Assembly (NCBI GenBank): GCA_963841405.1
Contig: CAWJCM010000001.1
Coordinates: forward strand, 248,001 to 312,000
DNA: 64,000 nucleotides
Direction: 5' to 3'
From: DATBLE01 sp963841405
GTDB lineage: Bacteria; Actinomycetota; Thermoleophilia; Gaiellales; Gaiellaceae
Of this stretch, positions 1 to 7,874 are shown piece after piece. Under the pieces are notes generated by a model, which was given only the letters and a program-made list of their open reading frames with translations, was not told the DNA's origin and searched no databases. The position numbers were made by a program, and so were the translations under genes. Position 1 is the first letter of the stretch, and each line of letters starts with the position of its first letter.

Positions 1-48
1 GGGGTATAACCCAGGGTGCCGTTAGTCCCTCTATCGAGGAGTTTTCTC

Positions 49-120
49 ATGACGAAGATTGTCGGTGCGGTCCTGCGCACGACCGGTGGCCTCACTGCGT
101 GGGGCCTTACCGCCTGGTAG
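49..120 (+). CDS. Possible 23-residue hydrophobic peptide
   Basis: A short reading frame starts at ATG 49, with GAGGAG about seven bases upstream, and ends at TAG 118-120. The 23-residue product has one basic residue near the start, then a mostly small and hydrophobic stretch ending AWGLTAW. No family is recognised. The good ribosome-binding site is the main support; the length allows chance occurrence. It lies at the window edge, so its upstream context is unseen. It could be a leader peptide or a tiny membrane-active peptide. Confidence 0.3.
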   Translation: MTKIVGAVLRTTGGLTAWGLTAW

Positions 121-202
121 TCTCCTTCGTAGCTTCCGTTTCCTCCAGCCCTGGAGCCTCCCCCTTTGGGGGGATATCCACAGGCTGGTGGAATACCTAG
201 GC

Positions 203-619
203 CTAGGTCAGGAGCCCACGTCGGAAGCCAACGGCGACCGCGTGGGCTCTGGACCGCGCCTGCAGCTTCGCCAGCAGGTGCCGGACGTGAGACTTGACCG
301 TCTCCTCCGACAGGAACAGCAAGCGGCCGATCTCCCGGTTGACAAGGCCCTCCGAGATCAGTTGGAGGACTTCGATCTCCCGCTGTGTCGGCTCCTGCTC
401 AAGCTCCTTGAGCGGCGGCTGGAACGGAATCACCTCGCCGTTGCCGGCCGTCCGCCTCGCCGCAGCCTGGTCGAAGCGGCGCGCGTGATCCAGGTAACGG
501 TTGAGAATCGCTTTGCGTTCGGCGGCATCCATGGGTACGACATGCGTATCGGCCGTCTGCGCCTGCGTCTTTAGCCCGCGACGAACCCGTTCGGGGGAAG
601 GCTCCGGAGTCGCGCGCAA
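203..619 (-). CDS. LuxR-type HTH transcriptional regulator, no receiver domain
   Basis: The C-terminal 65 residues form a GerE/LuxR helix-turn-helix: TQREIEVLQLISEGLVNREI, then SEETVKSHVRHLLAKL. The family binds DNA as a dimer and is normally controlled by an N-terminal sensor or receiver domain. Here the N-terminal part is only about 60 residues, with no receiver and no PAS domain, so the input must come from elsewhere. The longest frame starts at TTG 619 with an AGGGGA-like site close upstream. An internal ATG at 532 gives a 109-residue protein and is equally plausible. It lies downstream of the two-component pair on the same strand, separated by about 220 bases. Whether it belongs to that circuit is inference. 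Confidence 0.75.
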   Translation of the reverse strand: MRATPEPSPERVRRGLKTQAQTADTHVVPMDAAERKAILNRYLDHARRFDQAAARRTAGNGEVIPFQPPLKELEQEPTQREIEVLQLISEGLVNREIGRLLFLSEETVKSHVRHLLAKLQARSRAHAVAVGFRRGLLT

Positions 620-809
620 AGTCCCCTGACCGAACCGATCGCGCGGTCTCGCGGCTCGACCGTGCCGTCCACGTCGGAGTTTTCCGTCGACTCTGCGGGC
701 GCGGCCGTCGACCGGGGCGTGCGCAAGTCTCGCGACGTGGTCGGTCGGGTCGCGACGCCGGCACGATCCTCAGCCCGAACTCGCCCCCTTGGCCGCGGCA
801 AACGCGCAT

Positions 810-824
810 CATGGGTAGCCCATG
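810..824. repeat. Short perfect inverted repeat downstream of the histidine kinase
   Basis: CATGGG, TAG, CCCATG forms a 6-bp perfect dyad in the 219-base gap between the end of the kinase gene (839, minus strand) and the LuxR-type gene. It could be a weak terminator stem or a regulator site. The rest of the gap (620-838) shows no gene and no other clear signal. Confidence 0.3.
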
Positions 825-838
825 CCGCCGGCCGGATT

Positions 839-2422
839 CTACGCCGCCTGGTTGTTCTCGGACGGCCGGGGCAGCTCGAACCAGAAGGTCGAGCCCTGGC
901 TCTCGACGCTCGAGAAGCCGATCCGGCCGCCGTGCGCCTCGACGATCTCGCGTGACACCGCCAGCCCGAGTCCCACGCCCGGGATGCCGCTTGCCCGGGC
1001 CTCTCCACGGAAGAACTTCGAGAACACACGGGACTGGTGCTCCGTCGGGATCCCGAGTCCCTGGTCCTCGACGTAGACGCGGACGACATTCCCCTCACGC
1101 CTGCCGCTCACCCTCACGGTGCCTCCCTCGGGCGAGTACTTGACGGCGTTCGCGACCAGGTTCACGACCACCTGCTCCAGCCGGTGCTCGTCGCCGATCA
1201 CCGGCAAACCTTCCTCCGGGACGTCGACGACGAGCTTGTGGTCGCCCGCACCGTCCGCCGCGACCTGGACCTCCCGCCGCAGCATCGAGGCGAGATCGAC
1301 GGGCTCGGACTCGAGCTCCATGCGCCCGCCGACTTCCTCGGCCGAGAGGAACCCCTCGACCAGCCCGACGAGCCGCTGGCCCTGGTCATGGATGATCTCG
1401 ACGTAACGGCGGATCGCGTCGCGGCTCATGTCGCGGCGCAGGATCAGGCTCGTGTAGCCGAGGATGCTCGCCAGCGGGTTCCGCAGCTCGTGCGAAACGA
1501 TCGTGATCAGCTCCGACTTGGCCCGCTCGCTCTCTCGCAGCTGCTCGTTCTGCCGCTCGAGGTTGCGCCTGCCCTGCTCGACGGAGCCGGCCATCGAGTT
1601 GAAGGCGGTGGTCAGCTCCTGGATCTCGGCCGGCCCGTCGGGCGGGATGCGGATCGAGAAGTCGCCGGCGGCGATCTTGGCGGCGCCGCTCGCGACGTCG
1701 CGCACCGGGTGGGCGACCGAACGGATCAGGTAACCGAGGACGAGCAGCAGCACGACGCACGAGGCGCCGAGCGCGACGACGCCGATCAGCACCGCCTGGT
1801 TCGACCGGCTGCGCGCATGCGAGGCGTGCGCGGAGGCGAGGCGGTCCTCACGGGCAAGCAGAGCCGCGAGCCCCCGCCGGATCCCGCCGATGCGCGTCAG
1901 TCCTTCCGTCGAGACCACCGGCTGCTGGGCAGCGGCGGGGCTCTCGATCGCGATCGCGATGATCGGCTCGCCGTAGTCCTGGACGTAGGAGTTGATCCGC
2001 TCCACGGTCGTCCGGGCGAGCGCGGCCTGCTGCGGCTGATGGCCGACGAGCTCCTCCAGAGACCTGGTCGCCGGCCCCAGCTCCCGGCTCGCCCGCTGCC
2101 AGCTCTCGCGGATGCGCATGTTCCGCGTGAGCACGAACCCGCGGAAGCTCTGGTCCAGCTCGTCGACGATCCCCTGGAGCCGCAGCGTCGACGCGGTCAC
2201 CTTGTTCACCTGGACCTGCTCGTCCGTCGAGGCGCGCAGGCTCGACATCGCCAGCAGGACGACGACGAACGCCGAGGCGACGAGCAGCGCCAGGACGCCG
2301 ATCGCGGCGAGCACACGCAAGGCGATCGGCGCGGCGTCGACGATCGCCACCAGGCGCTCGTACCCGCGCCGAATGCCGGACGGATGCCGCTCGGACGCAC
2401 GTGTCTCAGCGGTCGCGGACAA
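839..2422 (-). CDS. Membrane sensor histidine kinase (CHASE3-like/HAMP/HisKA/HATPase)
   Basis: The 527-residue protein has a first membrane helix at about residues 38-60, then a helical extracytoplasmic region of about 150 residues resembling CHASE3 sensors. A second helix at about 210-232 leads into a HAMP segment. The HisKA box SHELRNPLAS is near residue 310, and an HATPase domain has N (NLVANAVKYS), G1 (DQGLGIP) and G2 (GVGLGLAV) boxes. It should autophosphorylate on the SHEL histidine and pass phosphate to a receiver. The start is TTG 2422, which overlaps the end of the receiver gene by 17 bases, so the two are translationally coupled. The ligand is unknown. Confidence 0.9.
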   Translation of the reverse strand: MSATAETRASERHPSGIRRGYERLVAIVDAAPIALRVLAAIGVLALLVASAFVVVLLAMSSLRASTDEQVQVNKVTASTLRLQGIVDELDQSFRGFVLTRNMRIRESWQRASRELGPATRSLEELVGHQPQQAALARTTVERINSYVQDYGEPIIAIAIESPAAAQQPVVSTEGLTRIGGIRRGLAALLAREDRLASAHASHARSRSNQAVLIGVVALGASCVVLLLVLGYLIRSVAHPVRDVASGAAKIAAGDFSIRIPPDGPAEIQELTTAFNSMAGSVEQGRRNLERQNEQLRESERAKSELITIVSHELRNPLASILGYTSLILRRDMSRDAIRRYVEIIHDQGQRLVGLVEGFLSAEEVGGRMELESEPVDLASMLRREVQVAADGAGDHKLVVDVPEEGLPVIGDEHRLEQVVVNLVANAVKYSPEGGTVRVSGRREGNVVRVYVEDQGLGIPTEHQSRVFSKFFRGEARASGIPGVGLGLAVSREIVEAHGGRIGFSSVESQGSTFWFELPRPSENNQAA

Positions 2423-2792
2423 GGAGCGAGGCCACGGTCGCGGACAGGTCGTCCGGGTCGAACGGCTTGGAGACGAAGGCCGCCGCGCCGGCCGCTCGAG
2501 CCTCCTCCTGGTCGGACTCGGCGGCGAACGCCGAGACGACCACGCAGCCGGCGTGCTGAAGCGCGGGGTCGGTTGCGAGGTGGCGGATGACGTCGAGGCC
2601 CGACCCTCCCGGCATCATCAGGTCGACGAGCACGATGTCCGGCTTGAACCGTTCCGCCACCTCGATCGCCTCGGCGACGGTCTCGGCCTCCTCGAATTCG
2701 TAGTCACCTACCAGGGCAATGCGCATGAGCTCGCGAAGTGCGGGCTCATCGTCGCAGATCAGGATCCTCGAGGCGTGCACCCCGCCGCTCAC
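2406..2792 (-). CDS. Single-domain response regulator (receiver only)
   Basis: This is a 128-residue CheY-like receiver. The acidic pair is in ILICDDEPALR, the phospho-acceptor aspartate in IVLVDLMMPGGSG (about residue 56), and the conserved lysine in VSKPF. There is no output domain, so it acts through protein contacts or as a phosphorelay intermediate. The start is GTG 2792, overlapping the stop of the upstream barrel gene by four bases, and its end overlaps the kinase gene. The three genes 3259 to 839 therefore form one coupled unit, and the kinase is the obvious partner. Confidence 0.9.
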   Translation of the reverse strand: MSGGVHASRILICDDEPALRELMRIALVGDYEFEEAETVAEAIEVAERFKPDIVLVDLMMPGGSGLDVIRHLATDPALQHAGCVVVSAFAAESDQEEARAAGAAAFVSKPFDPDDLSATVASLLVRDR

Positions 2793-3259
2793 ACCACCAG
2801 GCGGAAGACGAGCAGGTTGCGCGACGGCCGCTTGCGATGCAGCGAGGTGACCGTCAACGCGCCGCGGACGTTGTTGTAGAGGCCGGTGCCGCCGACGACC
2901 GCGAGTTGGTAGATCAGCCTCGAGCCGATCACTCCCTCCGCAACGATCTGCCCCCGGGGCAGGACGTACGTGGCAGAGCAGTTCTGCTCGGTCAGGCTCA
3001 CCGCCGTGCAGGTCATCGTCGCTCGTCCGATCGAACGCGGGGTGATGCGCTTGTTGTAGATCAGCGAGGTGTAGACGTCGAGATCGCCCACACTCGGTCC
3101 CCGGGCACTGATGTCGATGTGGGCGTGGCGAAGCTCCTGGTCGGTGACCGAGATCGTCCCCGGCTTGTCGAGCGCTTGCGCACCGGGCACGGCCAGTGCA
3201 ACGACCAGCATTCCGCCGGCCGCGCAGAGTGTCGCCGCCTGCCGTGTTTTCAGGTTCAT
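2789..3259 (-). CDS. Secreted allene-oxide-cyclase-like/dirigent-type barrel protein
   Basis: This 156-residue protein has a signal peptide (basic start, hydrophobic core, cut near AQA-LDKPG). A beta-rich domain follows with the patterns CTAVSLTEQNCSATYVLPRG and YQLAVVGGTGLYNNVRGALT. The latter is typical of the allene oxide cyclase/dirigent barrel fold, seen in many secreted actinobacterial proteins of unknown role. Two cysteines could form a disulphide. The start ATG 3259 has a GGAAGGGGGG purine stretch upstream. The stop overlaps the receiver gene, an unusual coupling to a two-component system. It may be the sensed partner or an output, but that is inference. Confidence 0.65.
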   Translation of the reverse strand: MNLKTRQAATLCAAGGMLVVALAVPGAQALDKPGTISVTDQELRHAHIDISARGPSVGDLDVYTSLIYNKRITPRSIGRATMTCTAVSLTEQNCSATYVLPRGQIVAEGVIGSRLIYQLAVVGGTGLYNNVRGALTVTSLHRKRPSRNLLVFRLVV

Positions 3260-3424
3260 CGAAGACCGAGCCCCCCTTCCGTGGACGAGCCTCGGAATGA
3301 TGCCGAGAGTCAGGACACCTTGGCGTGGTATGTGCTCTGCCCTATGTCGGCGCTTCGGGGGCAGTACGTGAGCCGATTCGCTGCTCCGAACGCCTTTCCT
3401 GCACGCTCCGGCAGACTCTTCGGC

Positions 3425-4024
3425 ATGCAGGAGCTCGAGCTCCTCGACTGGAAGCGGCGCGTGTTCGCTCTCTACGCCGGCGTTCGCGCAGCCGGTGATC
3501 CCGAGGCCGCCTGGCACACGTGGCGGGACGGACGCGACACGCTCTTCCTGGGGCATCCCCAGTCGCCGCTCTCCCACGAGGCGCGTGAAGGCTTCGGCGG
3601 GCTCCCCTACTTCGAGTACGACCCGGCTTTCCGGGTGCTCGGGGAGCTCGTGCGGGGCGACGACGAGCTGCGTGACGTCGCCGCGAGCGGCGGCGAGACC
3701 GTGCGCTTTCGGCGCTTCGGGATCGTACGCTTCGAACTCGGGGGCGATCCGCGCGAGCTGAGTCTCTTCTGGCTCGAAGGCTACGGCGGCGGCGTCTTCC
3801 TCCCCTTCTCCGATGCCACCCGCGGCGACAAGACCTACGGCGGCGGCCGCTACCTCCTCGACACGGTCAAGGGCGCCGACCTCGGCGAGGCCGACGGCAA
3901 GCTCGTGCTCGACTTCAACTTCGCCTACAACCCGTCGTGCTCGTACGACCCGCGCTGGGTCTGCCCGCTCAGCCCGCTCGAGAACCGGCTGGACGTCGCC
4001 GTCCGCGCAGGCGAACGGCACTGA
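3425..4024 (+). CDS. DUF1684 family protein
   Basis: The 199-residue product matches the DUF1684 pattern. It opens with LLDWKRRVFALYAGVR, then LFLGHPQSPL, a central beta segment ELSLFWLEGYGGGVFLPFSD, and the signature YGGGRYLLDTVKG followed by DFNFAYNPSCSYDPRWVCPL. That last motif, with two cysteines, is the most conserved part of the family, whose biochemical role is unknown. ATG 3425 was chosen because family members begin a few residues before the LLDW motif. An in-frame ATG at 3344 would add 27 low-complexity residues. It is divergent from the barrel/two-component unit. Confidence 0.8.
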   Translation: MQELELLDWKRRVFALYAGVRAAGDPEAAWHTWRDGRDTLFLGHPQSPLSHEAREGFGGLPYFEYDPAFRVLGELVRGDDELRDVAASGGETVRFRRFGIVRFELGGDPRELSLFWLEGYGGGVFLPFSDATRGDKTYGGGRYLLDTVKGADLGEADGKLVLDFNFAYNPSCSYDPRWVCPLSPLENRLDVAVRAGERH

Positions 4025-4088
4025 CCTCGAACTTTCGCGTGCACCTTCGTCGCACAGGTGGACGCCCCGGCGAGACGGCGCCCCGCGG

Positions 4089-5135
4089 TCAGTCGGTGAC
4101 GTACGCGTTCCAGCGTTCTTCGATCCGGCGCACGCGCCAGAGCACGATCGAGGTCGCCCACGTCAACACGAACAGGCCGACGATCGCGTAGCCGAGCGTC
4201 CCGAAGTCGATGTCGTTCAGGAAGCTCCAGAAGCCGTCCTCGAGCCCGAACTTCGCGGAGGCGACCTGAAGCAGCTCGATCGTGCCGATCAGCAACGCGA
4301 CCGCCACGGACAGGCTCGTGACCGTGATGTTGTAGTAGACCTTCCGCACCGGGTTCGCGAACGCCCAGCCGTACGCCTGGCTCATGAACGCGCCGTCGGC
4401 GGTGTCCATCAGGCACATGCCCGCCGCGAACAGGATCGGCAGCGAGAGCACGGCCAGGAACGGAACCTGGTGCGTGGCGACGCCGGCGGCGAGCGCGAGC
4501 ACGCCGACCTCGGTGGCCGTGTCGAAGCCGAGCCCGAACAGCACGCCCAGCGGATACATCTGCCAGCTGTGCCTGATCCGGTTCGCGAACCGCCCGATGT
4601 AGAAGCGGTTCATGAACCCTCGGTCGAGCAGGCGCTCCTCGAGCTTCGCCTTGTCGTACGACCCGCGCCGCATCGCGAAGAAGATGCGCACGATGTCGAG
4701 CAGGACGAGCAGGTTGAGGATGCCGATGATCCAGAGGAACGTGCCCGAGACGCTGGCGCCGATGTAGCCGCCGTAGTCCTGGAACATCGGGATGTGGCTG
4801 TTGACGCTCTTGGCCGCGATCGCCAGCCCGGCCGCGAGCGAGAAGACGATCGTCGAGTGGCCGAGCGAGAAGAAGAAGCCGACGCCGAGCGAGCGCTTGC
4901 CTTCCTGCAGGAACTTCCGCGTCGTGTTGTCGATCGCGGCGATGTGGTCGGCGTCGAAGGCGTGCCGCAGGCCGAACGTATACGCGAGCGTGCCCAGCCC
5001 GGCGAGCGCAGGGTTGTTGCGCGCGTAGTAGACGAAGAGGCCCCAGCCGAGCAGGTGGAGGACCGCGACGCCGCCTCCGAAGCCCGCCAGCCGCGCCCAC
5101 TCCGCCCTGGTCAGGAACCCCGTCCACCGCCTCAT
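4089..5135 (-). CDS. NiCoT-family nickel/cobalt permease
   Basis: The 348-residue polytopic membrane protein has the diagnostic NiCoT signatures: HAFDADHIAAIDN in the second membrane helix (about residue 60), FFSLGHST, LGFDTATE and GMCLMDTADG. These histidine and aspartate residues form the metal path in the family. It imports Ni(II) and/or Co(II). Which metal cannot be read from the sequence, and no urease, hydrogenase or cobalamin genes are nearby. ATG 5135 has AAAGGAG eight bases upstream. I saw no cobalamin riboswitch in the 126 bases upstream. Confidence 0.92.
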   Translation of the reverse strand: MRRWTGFLTRAEWARLAGFGGGVAVLHLLGWGLFVYYARNNPALAGLGTLAYTFGLRHAFDADHIAAIDNTTRKFLQEGKRSLGVGFFFSLGHSTIVFSLAAGLAIAAKSVNSHIPMFQDYGGYIGASVSGTFLWIIGILNLLVLLDIVRIFFAMRRGSYDKAKLEERLLDRGFMNRFYIGRFANRIRHSWQMYPLGVLFGLGFDTATEVGVLALAAGVATHQVPFLAVLSLPILFAAGMCLMDTADGAFMSQAYGWAFANPVRKVYYNITVTSLSVAVALLIGTIELLQVASAKFGLEDGFWSFLNDIDFGTLGYAIVGLFVLTWATSIVLWRVRRIEERWNAYVTD

Positions 5136-5261
5136 CCAACTGCTCCTTTCGATCGCGTCAGCGTCCTTGCCTGCCACTCGTTCGCCCGCAGCGGCGGACC
5201 GGTTCGACCCTGTCGGCACGCCCCGGAAGGAACAAGACGCCTCGAGGCGGAACACCTCCGA

Positions 5262-6230
5262 GTGCGCCTTCGTCTCGTCATCCTCGTGGTTGCGGTCGGT
5301 CTGGTGTGGGTTGGGACGGCGGCCGCGGCAGAGCGAATCGTCGTCTACCCGCAGGTGGCCGGGCTCCAGGTGGCGCTCGCCGCCAAGCGCTTCTACGCCG
5401 GTCCGGTCGACGCCCTGCCCGGCCCGATGACCGCCAGCGCGATTCGCTCGCTCCAGCGGCAACACCGGCTGCCCGTGACCGGCACCCTCACGGCTCCGAC
5501 CCGAGCCGCGCTCGGCCGGCTCGGGCGGCCGTTCTTCGGGCAGCGCGTGATCAAGCGCGGGATGGTCGGCTGGGACGTCTCGGTGCTGCAGTTCCTGCTC
5601 GCCGCGTACGGATTCGACGCCGGGACGCTAGACGGCAGCTTCGGCCCGAGGACGCAGGCCGCCCTGGTCGCCTACCAGGAGCGGCGGCATCTGGCTCCGG
5701 ACGGGCTCTCCGGCCCCGCAACCGACGCCCGCCTCTGCCCCACCCCTGCCTGCAAGTCCCTGCCGCGCCCGCGGCCGCGCTCGACGGTGGCCATGCCGCC
5801 GCCCGCGATCGAGGCGACGTGGCCGGCCGAGAACACGCCGCCGTCGGTGGTGAAGCTCCGGGTCGAGCGCTGGGCGGCGCGGGCGGGCGTGTCCGAGCGC
5901 CTGGCCCTGGCCGTCGCGTGGATCGAGTCGGGCTACCAGTCCGACATCCGTTCGGCGACCGGCGACTGGGGCCCGATGCAGGTGAGCCCGCCGGCATGGG
6001 ACTTCATCGAGGGCGTCATCCTCAGGCGCCCCGTCCCGCACACCACGAACGGCAACATCCGCGTTGGCGTGCTCTACCTCCGCCGGCTGCTGCGCGAGTT
6101 CCACGGCGACACGCGGCTGGCGATCGCCGCGTACCACCAGGGCGCAGCGAGCGTGCGGGCCGTCGGCGTCCTGCCGGAGACGGAGACGTACGTCAACGCG
6201 GTTCAGGCGGTCGCCGTCAGCGACATCTAG
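5262..6230 (+). CDS. Secreted lytic transglycosylase with two peptidoglycan-binding domains
   Basis: The 322-residue protein starts with a signal peptide (cut after TAAAA). Two PG_binding_1 modules follow: one with DALPGPMTASAIRSLQRQHR, the other with LDGSFGPRTQAALVAYQERR. A proline/arginine-rich linker leads to an SLT/lysozyme-like domain with the catalytic glutamate in AVAWIESGYQSD, then GDWGPMQVSP and IAAYHQGAASVRAVG. It should cut glycan strands in the cell wall. The start is GTG 5262, because the ATG/GTG choices upstream lack a signal peptide. It is divergent from the metal permease and convergent with the next gene, overlapping by four bases. Confidence 0.88.
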   Translation: MRLRLVILVVAVGLVWVGTAAAAERIVVYPQVAGLQVALAAKRFYAGPVDALPGPMTASAIRSLQRQHRLPVTGTLTAPTRAALGRLGRPFFGQRVIKRGMVGWDVSVLQFLLAAYGFDAGTLDGSFGPRTQAALVAYQERRHLAPDGLSGPATDARLCPTPACKSLPRPRPRSTVAMPPPAIEATWPAENTPPSVVKLRVERWAARAGVSERLALAVAWIESGYQSDIRSATGDWGPMQVSPPAWDFIEGVILRRPVPHTTNGNIRVGVLYLRRLLREFHGDTRLAIAAYHQGAASVRAVGVLPETETYVNAVQAVAVSDI

Positions 6231-7099
6231 CCGGAGCCCGCGCTGGTCGCGACGAACGCGGCGACGTCCTTGATCTGCCGGGGGCTGAGCTGGCCCTTGA
6301 ACGCGGGCATGCCGCCTCCGCCCTGCTCGACCTTCGCCGCCACCACCGCGTAGGTCGGGCGCAGCGAGTCGAGGTTCGGACCGATCTGCCCGGCCGCGTT
6401 CGCCGCGCTCAGCGTATGGCAGCCGCTGCAGCCGGCCGAGCCGAAAACGGCCTTGCCGGCTGCGGCGTTCGCGTCCGGCGGCACGACGTTCGTCCCCGCG
6501 CCCGGCGGCGGCGGCGCGGCAACCGCGGGCTGCCGGTAGAGCCAGAGCGCGCTCGTGTACCAGGCCGCGAGCAGGACCGCGAAGAGGAGGCCGCCCGCGA
6601 TCGGCAGCACCGGTCTGGGGAACCGGTGCATCCGCACGATCGTCACCTTGGCGGCGAAGGCGCCGTAGACGGCGCAGCCCAGCAGCGAGTGGGCGAGAAC
6701 GCGCGAGTCGGGATGGCGGAAACCGAGCTTGAAGATGCAGTGGTAGGCGACCGGCAGCGTGCAGAGGAAGGCGAGCCGCCCCGACCAGCGGTGCACAGGG
6801 TTGACCCACGCCGGCTTCGACCACGGCAGCTTGCGGAAGATCCACGCGGCGGTGAAGAGCTGGAAACACGCGAGCACGATCGCAGCGGTCGCGAAGCCTG
6901 CCTTCAGATGGATCGGGTCGCTGAAGAAGAGGCGGAAGTAGCCCTTCGAGCGCGGGTCGTGGCTCGCCAGGATGCCCGCCGTCAGCGAGACCAGCGCGAA
7001 GACGACGACCGGGACGGCGACCCAGCGCCAGCCACGCTGCGCCGGAGGGGAGGTCGCGGCTGGAGCGGCCGAGACAGCCACGGAGGTATCCAATCGCAC
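6227..7099 (-). CDS. Membrane protein with C-terminal cytochrome c domain (DUF6529-like)
   Basis: About 290 residues. Five to six membrane helices (roughly residues 25-215) contain histidines within or near helices (PVHRWSGRLAF, PVAYHCIFKLGFRH, LAHSLLG), a pattern suited to b-type haem. A proline linker is followed by a small cytochrome c domain with the haem motif CSGCH and a distal methionine in GGGMPAFKGQLSPRQ. The membrane part resembles DUF6529 proteins. It is probably an electron-transfer module on the outer membrane face. The start is uncertain: GTG 7099 is used here, GTG 7081 is an alternative, and neither has a strong ribosome site. It is divergent from the thioesterase gene. Confidence 0.7.
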   Translation of the reverse strand: MRLDTSVAVSAAPAATSPPAQRGWRWVAVPVVVFALVSLTAGILASHDPRSKGYFRLFFSDPIHLKAGFATAAIVLACFQLFTAAWIFRKLPWSKPAWVNPVHRWSGRLAFLCTLPVAYHCIFKLGFRHPDSRVLAHSLLGCAVYGAFAAKVTIVRMHRFPRPVLPIAGGLLFAVLLAAWYTSALWLYRQPAVAAPPPPGAGTNVVPPDANAAAGKAVFGSAGCSGCHTLSAANAAGQIGPNLDSLRPTYAVVAAKVEQGGGGMPAFKGQLSPRQIKDVAAFVATSAGSG

Positions 7100-7109
7100 G
7101 AGGCGCCGA

Positions 7110-7862
7110 ATGACAAAGGCATGCCTTGTCAGACTGGCGCTCGTGCTCGACACCTCTCGTCCCGTCCCAACGCGCGGCCGCACCTATTCCGACGGCCGGC
7201 GCATCCGCCTCGGCGACATGGACGCCCGCGGCCGGCTGCGGCTCGACGCCGTCGCCCGGTTCCTCCAGGACATCGCGATCGACGACGTGCAGGAGACCGG
7301 CTGGGGAATGCCCGAGCACCTCTGGTTCGTGCGCCGCATCCGCATCGACGTGCCCCGGCCGTTCCTCGACGATCGAGCGGTTGCGCTGACCACCTGGTGC
7401 AGCAGCGTCGCCGCGATCGCCGCGGGCCGCCGCTGGTCGGTCACCGGCGACGCCGGCGGGCGGATCGAGGTCGACAGCGTCTGGGTCCACCTCGACCGGG
7501 ACGCGCAGCCGGCGCGGATCGACGACTTCGGCGTCTACGCCGAAGCGGCAGCCGGGCGGCGGGCCTCGACGAAGCTCGAGCTGCCGGACCCGCCGGACGA
7601 TGCGGCCCACCGTCCCTGGCCCGTGCGCGCGGCGGACGTCGACCTGCACGGGCATGTCAACAACGCCGTCTACTGGCAGGCTGTGGAGGAGCTCTGGCCG
7701 GCACTCGGCGTCGACCCACGATCGCCCCTCAGGGCGGAGCTGGAATACCGGCAGCCGGTCGACCTCGGCGAGCCGGTCGAGCTCGTCGCGTGGGACGGCC
7801 ACGTCGCGTTCGTCTGCGGGAGCGTTCGGGCTGTGTCGGCTGCCGAGCCCCTGGCGTTATAG
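7110..7862 (+). CDS. Acyl-ACP thioesterase-like double hotdog protein
   Basis: The 250-residue protein has two hotdog folds in tandem, as in plant FatA/FatB and bacterial acyl-ACP thioesterases. The N-terminal half has MDARGRLRLDAVARFLQDIA and VRRIRIDVPRP. The second half has the motif VDLHGHVNNAVYWQAVEE, carrying the Asn/His catalytic region. It would release free fatty acids from acyl carrier protein. ATG 7110 is used. GTG 7143 would trim eleven residues and may be the real start, since the core begins at about TYSDGRRIRLGD. It is followed 12 bases later by the sortase-repeat gene. Confidence 0.82.
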   Translation: MTKACLVRLALVLDTSRPVPTRGRTYSDGRRIRLGDMDARGRLRLDAVARFLQDIAIDDVQETGWGMPEHLWFVRRIRIDVPRPFLDDRAVALTTWCSSVAAIAAGRRWSVTGDAGGRIEVDSVWVHLDRDAQPARIDDFGVYAEAAAGRRASTKLELPDPPDDAAHRPWPVRAADVDLHGHVNNAVYWQAVEELWPALGVDPRSPLRAELEYRQPVDLGEPVELVAWDGHVAFVCGSVRAVSAAEPLAL

Positions 7863-7874
7863 GCTGCCGAGGCG

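Noticed and set aside
5136..5261. Possible cobalamin riboswitch upstream of the Ni/Co permease
   Set aside because: The 126 bases are too short, and I found no B12-box-like sequence.
4089..5465. Longer N-terminus for the Ni/Co permease
   Set aside because: The extra 110 residues have no membrane character. ATG 5135 has AAAGGAG and matches the family start.
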